From NCBI GenBank assembly GCA_025024175.1, contig QCXZ01000053.1, positions 4,650,001 through 4,714,000 of the forward strand: a DNA stretch of 64,000 bases. The letters run 5' to 3'. A model generated the notes under the pieces. The model did not search any database. It had not been told where the DNA came from and saw only the letters and a program-made list of their open reading frames with translations. A program made the position numbers and the translations under genes. Origin of the DNA: Rhyzopertha dominica. Its lineage: Eukaryota > Arthropoda > Insecta > Coleoptera > Bostrichidae. Of this stretch, positions 35,001 through 47,000 are shown piece after piece (position 1 is the first letter of the stretch; the number at the start of each line of letters is the position of its first letter).

Positions 35001-38000
35001 TAAACTTTTTGATGATAAATTCCATTTTGTAGACCACATTAATAAATATTGTCGGCAACAGTTATAAAAAATTAGGCTTTATTTATAGAAATTGCAGGAA
35101 CTTTCGTAATGTTCACGCTTTAAATGCACTCTTTTCTCTTTAGCCAGATCCAACTAATATGGGGAACCCATTTGGAATTTTTTATATAACATGTACATTA
35201 AGCTTTTTTAAATTTATTTCGTTAATTTTGATACTGTTTATCCTTCTTGAGATTGCGACTATATCTTACTCGTATCGTAAACTATTTATTGTTAAGGTTT
35301 TATTTGTTTTGCTAAATAATCGCACTCACTGTAGTTTCTTAATGTGTAGAGTTAATTTTGAGGTTTCCGGTTTAAATTCTGGTCAACATCTGACTTTTTG
35401 TCCTATTAAATTTAGATCTAATGTACTTGTATGATCGTCTATATTAATTATGTATAATCATTTCAACACTGCATGTAGCATGAGTGACATTCATATTGAC
35501 CCTGTTAAACAACTGGTTGCTTTATATTATTTTTTCTTTGTGAACTAAGTATTTCTTCTTTTTTTCGTTATAAACACATATTTATTATTTTTCGATAACA
35601 GTGTGTATCTGTAATTTTCTATGCTTTGTAACTTTAAACTATTAATCCCGTTGAAACAAAACTAAAACGTGATAGTTTTAAATTATATCTTTATTAATAT
35701 CTCTGGCATTTTTACGTTAAATCTCATAGGATATGTAAATTATTGCACTGCCTGTTCTATAATGCTTTCATTTTTATGCCTAAACTACAGACAAAGCTTT
35801 AAAAAATCAAATTTAATTTTATGTTGCGTAGGATTAATGGTTTATAAGTTACTACGCATTTAATTTTAGTTGAAATATTGAAAACACGAATTTGTTATAC
35901 CTATCTGAAAAACATTTTTCCTATTGAAAATATTTTTGAAGCCTTAAGAACTAGTACAGGTACGGTTTGGCATTTTCTCAAAATGGCACTGTATTCCAAA
36001 GAAAGCTTGGGACATGTTTGAGGACGACCAGTTGCACCTTTTTTTATACATCATCGTCCTATTAGTAGCTATTTCATGTGGAAAACTGCCGAGATACCAT
36101 TTGGGTCTTTTTTGTGGTTTTTTATTTGACTAAAGGAACACCCGATTCTCGACAACTTACGTTGCTTTTTCTCAGGCCATAATTATTGGAATTTTCTACA
36201 TGGGAAAATGTGTGAAAATATTTCGTTACAGTTCAATACGACGTCTACTTAGCATTAAAAAAATCGAATTGATCATAATATTCGGAGCAATAAATTACTT
36301 CTACTGAATAGGGATCATAAGAGATTTAATCGATAAGTGGTATAATTTTTCGATCGCGTACTTCCTTCTGCACTTTATTCGATTGATACCAAAATAAATC
36401 AACTAAAAAATCTCATGATAAAATAGGAATATCAGGAATAAGAAACAGTGGGAAAGGCCTAAGCATTAGGAAGAATAAAGTAGAAATGAGTGGTGTTGCA
36501 AAGTGACGACAACTTCATCGATTCAAACAGCTTCAAACGAAAATCGTAACTCAAAGCTGACTGTTTTTAAATTATACAAATAAATGCTGAAATCACTCAA
36601 CGCTGTAATAAACAAACATTTTAGGCTATTAATCTACTGAATTTCAGATTACGCCTTAGCCTGAAATATTCTGCTATCGTTTGCGAATATTTCGCGTGAT
36701 ATTTCGCAATATCCACTAAAAAATCACACTGCAAATATTTAGACGACCTCCGGCCAGCACATCCTGTGTTTGATACACAAATGTCATTCAATAAACACCG
36801 TTAATCGATTTTCTATTCAATAATTCCACGGCCTCAGCTCGAAATGTGATTACACAACTTTAAAATGTACCATGCCGTGCATAAGAAATAGCACTTTAAA
36901 CGTTTGATTGATGGAGTAACACGTCCCAGATTTATGACGAACTCCATTTGACGTGATCGAATGGTCAGGTCAGTTAATATTATCGGACGTCTTTCAAAAT
37001 ATTGCGTTCAGTACCAGAATATACCAAAGCAACAAGAACAAATTTTCGTTTATGTATAGTTAACTGTGATTTGCGTTTTTAACTTACGACAGCAAATAAA
37101 ATTGATTTTATTATACCTACTTTGTAAATGCACTAACACGCTTATAGTTAGAATGTACTGTTAGAAAACAAAGATAGCTTTCAGAAAATTTATTTTACTT
37201 AATGTCTCGAGTTTTTAAAATGTTTGCCTTTTATGGGAAGACAAGGTTATCTTATTTGGGCAAAATAACAAAAATAGACACCGAATTTTTCAATGATAGC
37301 GAGCCACCCTCAACAATTCCTGTGGGAGACCCATTCCAGTAAAATCCTGTTTGAACTTTGAACTAGATAATTTTTCTTCAAAAGAAAATATTCTTAAAGT
37401 GAACTTCCACTTTATTTTTCAATTGTAAAGCGCTTTCGGCTACATGTTAGCCATCGTCAGTACAAAAGTTAAAAGGAAACTAACAGTTTGACATAGTCAA
37501 AAATCAGAAACAAGCAAACTTGACTACAAACTGAAATGCAACCCACACGCCAGTAACTCAAACGAAACATTAATTTAGATCAAACAAAGAATTTAGAATA
37601 GGACAATTGAAATTACAAAAATCATTTAGAATAGTAAAATTTTGTTCGTTAATAATTTTATAAATCTCTAAAATTTCCAAATAATTTAATTTAGATGATT
37701 TACTACACAAATGTAACGAATTTAGATTGTCTAGCGTGGCAGTGTGTTTATTTACTAATAAATCGTTGGCTAACGAAGAATTTGTTGTAACAATATCTGT
37801 ATTTTTATACTTTTCAAATTGTTTCAAATGTTCTCTACCTCTAGTTAAAAAGGATCTTCCGGTTTGTCCAATATAAACTGAATTGCAATCATTACATGAA
37901 AAACTATAAATGCCTGAATTATTTAAAACTGAAATTTGGTCCTTATTACGGACAAAACGGCAAAACACGCTGCCTACGGTAGAAAAAGCAATATTTATTC

Positions 38001-41000
38001 CATATAGTTTTTCATGTAATGATTGCAATTCAGTTTATATTGGACAAACCGGAAGATCCTTTTTAACTAGAGGTAAAGAACATTTGAAACAATTTGAAAA
38101 GTATAAAAATACAGATATTGTTACAACAAATTCTTCGTTAGCTAACCATTTATTAGTAAATAAACACACTGCCACGCTATACAATCTAAATTCATTACAT
38201 TTGTGTACTAAATCATCTAAATTAAATTATTTGGAAATTTTAGAGATTTATAAAATTATTAACGAACAAAATTTTACTATTCTAAATGATTTTTGTAATT
38301 TCAATTGTCCTATTCTAAATTCTTTGTTTGATCTAAATTAATGTTTCGTTTGAGTTACTGGCATCTGGGTTGCATTTCAGTTTGTAGTCAAGTTTGCTTG
38401 TTTCTGATTTTTGACTTTGTCAAACTGTTAGTTTCCTTTTAACTTTTGTACTGACGATGGCTAACATGTAGCCGAAAGCGCTTTACAATTGAAAAATAAA
38501 GTGGAAGTTCACTTTAAGAATATTTTCTTTTGAAGAATTAATTAATAACTCCACTTAGAGAAGATGGATGAGTTTTCAATTTTTAGATAATTTTTGCACG
38601 TCTATTATGCATGTGTTAAATAAACAGGTTGGCCATTTTGATTGTTTTTAGACCAAATAGCATATGGTTAAATGACACAAAAATGCATATTTAAAGTACA
38701 TTCGATAACGTCAAATCTTCGTCATAATAACAGACCGATCTGTTTTGTCTTAAAATAAAGCTCATTTTAAATCTTGAGATACATGTTTCAGCGTTTGTTT
38801 TTTTTTCGAAATTTTGCATTAAGATATGTTTGTATGAAGTTCAGTTACTGCCAAATGCTATTTTTGTTCATTTTTTTTTCAAAATCAGATCGATAATGCA
38901 ACTAGTTGTTATAGAACTTTTAGCGCAAAATCTCTAACCTTCCAATATGTTTACATGCAAAATACCGAGACAAAGTGACGAAACTAATTCTAGACCAGCT
39001 TGTGCGTAGAGCTCGTGGCAACTGACATTTGGTGGCAATTACTGGCGACAATCCAAATAAAACGTGCTATTAAATTATGCGAACGCAAGAAAAAACAACT
39101 GCGGCATTATTAAATATTTGAGCACCATGCACAAGATGAACTCAATGCAGACCATATGCTTGGAGGAAGTCCAAATTCAGAAAGAAATGTGCATTGGGAT
39201 TATGCAAACAGTGAATGAATTGGAACACTCTTATACGTGAAATTATGTTAATCGTAGGAGAAAACCCGTTTTAAATCAATTACTTTATTGTTTAGTATGA
39301 AATTTAAATCGAACAGAGTGACAAGCATCTGACCGAGTTATGGACATGTATTCAATGATGTTTTTTAGCTTTTATACTACAGGAAATGCTGACTAAAGTA
39401 CTTGACAATATCCTATTCAAGGCTGCATTACTGCCAGGAAGGACCATCTTCTGTAATGTAAATCTAAAAAACTCTGCTTTTTTCACGACTTTTTTGTCCG
39501 TTTTAGCGATAAAGAAAATTGTTTTCATTCTTTTCGTTCTTTGTCAGGCTCGATTATTATATTGTAATACTTTAAATAAAAATGTTAAACTAGTGCGTAT
39601 CCTTCTAGCTTGCAGAGAACTAACGTCAAACCTTTGCAACAAGAGTGTATGATTATATCCTCTCTGGGGATAATAATTGTCTACTCGATACGACAAAACT
39701 TAAGAAATCGTCTCTGAATTTTCTCAGTTTGGTTTATGTGTAGTTGATAATGATGACACCATATCAAATTGCAGTAATTCAACTTGAAACGAACAAAAGT
39801 AAAATATAAAGATTTCAGCACACTAATATTATTAAACGATGCTGAGTTGCGAATAATAAAACCTAGAGCTTTATAGGCAGCTTTTACCGTTGAGCCTATG
39901 TGACCAGTAAAAGATAATTTACAATCATAACTCACACCAAGATCTTTAACGCTGTAGCAGCGCACCAACGCGATGCTTCAATTGTATAATTAAATATTAA
40001 AGCTTGCCTTTTAAGGGTAAAAGTGCAAACCTTACACTTGTCAATATTAAGGGGCAATCTATTCACAGCACGTCATCTAGTTACACGGTTAACCTGCCCT
40101 TGCAATACTAAACAGTCATCCTCGCCGGATACCTCAGAAAATAATTTCAGGTCATCCGCAAAAAAACAGATGATTAGATTCTAACGAAAGTGATATATCA
40201 TTTATAAACAAAATAAACGGCAATGGCCCCAAGTTAAACCCCTGAGGAACTCCGGAGGTCGCTAAAAAGTTGCATGATTTAAAACCGTTATATGTAACAT
40301 ATAATTTACGTTGAGTGGTCCACCCTGTCGAAGGCCTTCGAGAAGTCAGGATACACTGCATCAACTTGACCTTTATTATCTACAATATTTGCAGTATACT
40401 GCATAAACTGCGCTAAGTTAGTTACAGTAGAACGTTTTGAATAGAATCTATGTTGGTTAGGTGAAATGCTATGCTTAATTTCATTAAAAATTATATTGTG
40501 TAATAACATTTCGAAAACCTTCGCAAAATTTGATACAATTGCAATGGGGCGATAATTTTTTAGGTCAGAGGGATTGCCGCTCTTTAAAACAGNACACACT
40601 CTTGTAATTTTCCAAATATTGGAAAATGAAGCTGTAGACAATATAAGATTAAACAGATAGTTTAAAGGTGAGATGAAAACCCTCGAACAATCTTTAATTA
40701 GGAAGCTGGGTATCTGATCATCCCCACAGGTCATTCCGTGTTTTAATTTGAATATAGACTTTTGAATATCGGATTCAGAAAATTTGTTAAAATGTGTATA
40801 AGCCTTGGCTTTCATTAAATTTAAACCATTTGTGTTGCCGGCAGTAAAGGCATCAAAAAAAATTTTGCAAAACCATTGACTATCTGGCGAGGATCATCAA
40901 TTTTTTCATCATTCAAGAAACATCCATTAGGAATTCTCGAATGTCGTTTCTTATTTTGAACAAAAGCCCAAAAACTTTTGAGATCATGACTAAAATTTGT

Positions 41001-44000
41001 TTAGATTTTATTAATGTGATGAATGCTTCCAAATTTCTTGTATTTACTATCATGGTAAGCCTTAAATTTACAAACTTGATCAGCTTTATCTTAAATTTGT
41101 TTTAAAAACACACGCAGCAAAAACTGGTTTCCAATACAGATTTAATTTAAAATAGTATGACGACCTATTTTTGCACCTGTGCGGATTCTAATGGCTCTTA
41201 AATCGAGTACGTCATCGATTGACTAATACCAATTTGTGCTGGGGCCACTCAACTTGCACCTTGTGACAGAAAATGGCGTAACAACGACTATTCCTGGCCT
41301 CTATCCCACAGGACTTTCAACGGCGTATTCTCAGTTGCATCTAGTAAGTCGTGTGATCGGTTTATTTTCGCGTCGGTGTACTCGAGGTGGCCATGTGTAC
41401 CACTGGACTTTTTAGAAAACGTGTGAATAAGTAAAGATTTGGAAGAAATACTGGCGGTAAAAAAATATTAGTGATAAGAAGCGATATAATAACTTGTAAC
41501 TGGGATGTCCTGTCTCACAGAAACATTAATCTTTTTTATTTTCGTCCAATACATCACTGTAAAAAATATCAGTCTGTGGTCCTTGTTTTCTATTGCTGTT
41601 TGAAAATAGACTGTCGAAAATATGCATACAGCTGTTGATAATCTGGATCTACCCAAGAGCATTAGGTCCTTGAGAAAAACACGCTCTGGGTTTATTTTTG
41701 AAACCATCCGCTTGTTAATACATAAATTTTAGCAAAGGTTAGCTCGGCCAGGTAGATATTTCATCCATAAAGCAAAAATTATTTAATTGTAAAAATTCGT
41801 CACCGAATAACTAGATTCTTATTTGCTAAGATGATAACGTAGCAAATTGTGTGCAAGGTATATGTTATGCATTGCAGATGCATCGTTTTGGCAAGGATAG
41901 TGACATTTCTAGTTGACTGGTTATTTATTTATCATAAAACATGTAACCAATCGTAAATACATGGGCCATTGCACACTAGAAATGGTGTAATGGCCTTTCA
42001 AATTCGAACGCCAGCTACATTTAGACACTGTAATAATTTCTGAAAAAGAACTCGGGTCGTTACGTATCGATTTCAGAGCGTTAAGATCTCTTTTTTTTAA
42101 TGTCAGTTTCAGGAACAGCACGATAGAATTCAAGAGTGTCCCCTCTATTAATACCAGCATCCAAATATACTTCCCGACAACTGTTATATAAAAAGTGTGT
42201 GATCTTGAAAACGGGCCAAATATTCATTAATGCTAACGTAATAACGTTAAATCCGGTGGTGTGCCGCGATGAAATCGGTGAACCGATCTGATGAACCGGA
42301 TATGTGGTGAATAAACGACGGTGAAGGGAAATAACTGTGAAAATGTGCAAGTGTTGTTGTGCCAGCACACCCCCGATTCGGCCACCCATCAACTTAAACA
42401 ACCAATCGGACACCTACAACTGGAAAGTAAGCGCATTTTGAAAAAACTAACCGCAATGATTTAGACAGCCTAAATTAGTGTTGGGCGATACGTATCGATA
42501 CTTCTAGGTATCGATACTTTTGCTTTCGATACCCGATATTTTGTATCGATACTTGGTGTTGCGCTATTTCGCTGGATCGATACCAATCGAATCATTTATT
42601 TTCTACCAACTATATCCTCCTTGTCTTCCATTAAAATTACTGAAAACAGTGGCAACGACTTTACTATAGTATATCATTATATTTTTATACCTACTCTGCC
42701 AAACTATACAGCATGATTTCGGTTTTGATAAAAAGTATATCCTTAACGCAATAGAAACTCTTCTTATAGAACAACATTGCAATAATGTAAATTGTGCCCG
42801 TATAAATAATTTATTGGAAGCTCTAATTTGTGTTTATAATTGGATTCTCATAAAAAATCGTGAACGTTAAAAATGGCTAACCTCTCATCAAGGTATGTGC
42901 ATGTGCACTTTTTTATAATTAGTAATACAGTTGCAACATAAAAAATCAGGTGAATTTTATTTGTGTTGGTTGGATGTTCCATAAATTAGTTCTCGTAATA
43001 AATCCTCAAATGCCGTCAACCCTTTTTTAGCAAATATGACTATTTTAGTTCAGCCTTTTTCACCAAATGTGTTATTCAATTCGCTGTCCTTGCATGGTGA
43101 CAAATTATTGATATGTTTAACACTAGTAACTGACGAAGCTGAAGAATAGAAAGGTTATAAGAAACAGTGATGTAAATTATGTAAAACAAGAAGTGTTTTA
43201 ATTCAATTTATATCGATTTGCTATTTCCTGAGTCGATATTTATCCGATACAACGAATATCCATACTCATAAAACGATACGATACGTGTATCGATATACAG
43301 TATTGCGATACGTAGCGATACCGAATATCGATGCATTTTGATGTATCGCCCAATACTAGTCTAAATACGTATTCGACAGCTAAGCTGTCATTTCTTGGAT
43401 GTCTGGGCGTATTAAGCGAAGGATATTCTCCTCACCAGGTATTCAGCGGCTTACCAAAGAATTAGAACGCATCCTAAAACCTTTTCGTTTAAAACTGGCT
43501 TCTACTGCCAATAATACTATAAAAAAATCTTTTAGGAAATCCGAAGGATAAAGTAGATGAAAAAGGCAAAGCAGGCATGTATCAAATACTATGTAATAGT
43601 AACCAGGCGTTTCACAGGAGTTAGATTTACAGAGCATTTAGCTCATTTCAGGTTTGGGTGGTTTGATAGGTCAAGGAACTGAACGCGTATGAAATCATCT
43701 TTATCCAAAGGAACAAAGATACCTTAATGAATTCAGATTTTGGTCAGATTGCAAGATTCGCGTCCTTTGAACTAATTAGATAAGGGATTCACTCAAACGA
43801 GAAATCAAGTAGCATAAATAATATATTTGAAGAACTTGGTGAGGAGACATTCAAGAAGTCCTTCACTCTACTGAAGATGACAGCTTAACTGCCGAAATAC
43901 GTATTTATGCTCTCTAAATCATTGTGGTTAGGGTTTTTTCATTATAGTTTGATTACAATAAAAAAACCACACTCAGCTCTCATTTTAATTAAGAGACATC

Positions 44001-47000
44001 ACTTGAAAGTACAAAAAAACTATTATTTCATTAAAAATGTTTAGTTCTAGATACAAGTACCTAAATATTAAAAGTGCCCATTCAATACTTCGAGTATAAG
44101 GGTAAATGAAATAGAAAAGTATAAAATATATGGGCGCCTTTTCTAAATTTTAAAGCATAATTTTTTTAAGAATAGTTTATATGGTCGTGTCACTTTTAAG
44201 GAATCAACAAATCTAAAGATACGTAAAACAAAAATCTTGAATACAAAACAAATTCAAAGGCTTAAGTAACCTAAGATTACCGATTAGTCAATTTTAAAAA
44301 ACTTAAGTTTTTGTAGTATGTCCTATTTACTGCTACCAGCAATTAAGATAAAAAATATACGCTGTCCTAAAGAACGCGAAGAGTGCTATTATATTTTATA
44401 TTACCCTAAAGTTGATCTTTTCGATAGAATAGCATACACCATGCAGTGTTAGTCAAAAGTAGGTATAGAATGACCTGTTTATTTCTGTAAATATGAACTT
44501 TATAGCAAAATGTCATTAACAAAATTTGTTAGCCTACCTACTACAACGCGTTTCCGTAGCAGCGGTTTTTTCAGCTTTTTCAAAGGCAACGACGCGATTT
44601 TTCATACCATATATTCCAAAAATTCAAAAATCTATTGAACGTTGCAAATAATTATATTATAAATCTTTTAGAAAGAGTGCCTCTTGCTGAGTATACAAAT
44701 ACTAGCCTAGTGTTTTAATAAAATAAAAGGATTTTGACCACTTTATTATCAGCACTATTTTGGTAATATGTTGTACTAAGGAAGCGTTGGTAATTGTTTT
44801 ATCTTTATTTAATAGTACATGTTTCCAAAAAGCATTCAGACAGCAAAACAAATGAATATAGACATAACATATCAAATGTAAATGATGAAATAAAAATATC
44901 AACGTGTTGTGTGGTTGAAATGGCCAGAGAGAATTCAATGAAAACATCTTTTCGTAACAAAAAATCATATGTCTGGTGGAGTACAATGTTATGTAAAACA
45001 TGCTAGAACTAGAAAGCTAACTCTAACAAAACAAAATGTTAACTACTTCATATCCCATTAACTATACATCTGTAGATTGTATTGTAAGCAATCTCAGGGC
45101 ATATATGTTCCGAGCAAATATTTAGGCACGGACATTTTCTTAAGTTTATCAGAAACTGATTTATAAATGTGGCTTGCACTGTATGAGAAATTACGTTTGA
45201 AAAACTAATGCCGATGACGTAGGACAGAAAGAACATTTTTGCTTCTAATATGGAGGAGATTCCCTAATTAATATCACAAGAATGATGAGAAGATCTTGTC
45301 TCCATAGTCAATCATGGCACAACTTCCAGCATGTGACGCCTTATTCCAAAAATCAGTCTAAGACAGTCGTTCTGCATGAGCTGAACTCTACGCTTACACT
45401 TGTAGTCCAAATTTCTTGCATTCACAGTATCTAAATAATTGAAATGTGATAATACCGAAGATTCACATAGTTGTATTTTGTTAGGGTAATCTAAAATTTT
45501 CTAACACGATACTTTTTTCAAATTCATGAATGCTATTTGAACACACTTATTAATGAGTGCTTTAAAACGAAGCTTATAATCCACTGTCAATCCCAAACTT
45601 GTTGCTTGATCTACAAATTCAAGAGATGCGCCATTAATTGTTATATATTAATATTAATTAAGTCAGAGTTAACATGTTGTCAAATCAATATCATCAACAA
45701 AGTTGCTATATTATAGCTGACTATCATCGACATAAAAATGTGCAGAGCAAAAATAAATTTTGTTTGTCGTATACGATGTATAGATTGTAAACAATATAAG
45801 GCCCAACACCGAGCCCTGTGGCACTCCACATGAGACCAAGCCAAGGGAAGATTGTGCACGACCCAATACCACCGTATGAATACGGTTGCCAAAATAACTT
45901 TCGAATAATTTCAATGCGTCAGGACCAATTCCTATGTGCCGCAATATTGCAAGAAGCAATGTGTGGTTGACCGTGTCGAATGCCTTTGTCAAACCATATA
46001 ATTTTTATCATAATATAATCCTTTCTGGAACCAGACTGGTGCTGATGAAGGATGCCAAATTTATCAAGATGCAGTCTTAACTGATATGTCATAACCTTTT
46101 CGAGAACCTTTGATAAAATTGGAACTGTACTTATAGGCCACGTATCCCTATACTCTTTGGGGTTTTAAATCTTTGCAATTGTCTTGACTATAGAAACCTT
46201 CCTATTATCCGGAAAAATATGCATCTAGAGTGTAAACACACATCATACAATTTTATCAACATTTAAGGAGACGACAGCTAAAATGCTCTTTAAAAAATGT
46301 TCGCTCAAAACTCGATAGCGTAATTTATTTTAAAATTTTCCGTCTTGTGTTTATAGATGTTTTGAGGTTACTTCAGCGTTTTGAATATTTAAAGGTAACT
46401 TGTTACGCTTAAGTTCTAAGCTTTTTGTTAGAGCAAGCCGTAGCTTACGTAAAAAGGGACACAGATATACAAGTATACCGTTTCATACATTTTCCGTATT
46501 AATTCATACCTTTTCCGTTGCCGCATTGTTTGTATTATAAACTGACACAGCTGTACCTTAAAAGGTCACCAATTTGTGACACACTCACACACACAAAACA
46601 CACATAAATAACTTTGTATAAAATTGTTTCAAAACCTTTAGGTACCCCACCGTCTTTGTGCACGAGAGACAAGCATAATGCCTTCCACATGTCAAGTCAG
46701 GTCAGGTCAGGTTTATAAAGAAAGGTTTAGTACTAAAATTGCGGTTTTAGGAATACATTAAGTCCAAAACTGTTTACTATTGAACTTAATTTCATATTCA
46801 GTTCGATGGAGGCTTTAACTATGTACCGACAATTCTAAATTTATTTACGTCCCCATCTTGTTTAGTTTTTCTATAGGTCTTATGGATTTGCTGTTTCTGT
46901 CGTTCTGTAAAAAATTATTTGGAATATTAAAATCACCAACGATGATAAAGCTTTTAGTGTTTAAATTAAAAAGACATTAATATACAAGCGGTATAATGTA

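Larger units (their letters stand above)
37374..38537. mobile_element. Penelope-like retroelement, family C, as a 535-bp-arm inverted repeat
   Basis: Arms 37374-37908 (reading minus) and 38003-38537 (reading plus) are reverse complements at well over 95 percent identity and exactly equal length, separated by a 94-base spacer. Each arm carries a GIY-YIG endonuclease C-terminus, a short 3' UTR and a hammerhead core. The spacer codes, on the minus strand, for the natural upstream protein ([18 protein letters not shown]). The minus arm is therefore the extended copy and the plus arm the inverted, shorter one. Inverted terminal copies are a known outcome of PLE insertion. It lies in ACSL intron 1. 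Confidence 0.93.
42430..43945 (+). mobile_element. Penelope-like retroelement, family D, with inverted left end
   Basis: The plus-strand frames at 43428-43700 read [22 protein letters not shown] and then [17 protein letters not shown], the connector and the start of a GIY-YIG domain whose YIG half is lost. The 3' end at about 43850-43945 is matched, inverted, at 42430-42475 plus 43367-43400 (AACTAACCGCAATGATTTAGA and its complement near 43916-43935; ACGTATT; AAGCTGTCAT). The element thus ends in inverted copies of its 3' terminus. A hAT-like element (42476-43358) interrupts the left copy. It lies in ACSL intron 1. Confidence 0.75.

Noticed and set aside
42081..42413. Minus-strand frame of 110 codons near the hAT element
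   Set aside because: No motif of LINE, PLE or host proteins could be matched, and the overlapping frame 41921-42160 is equally open.
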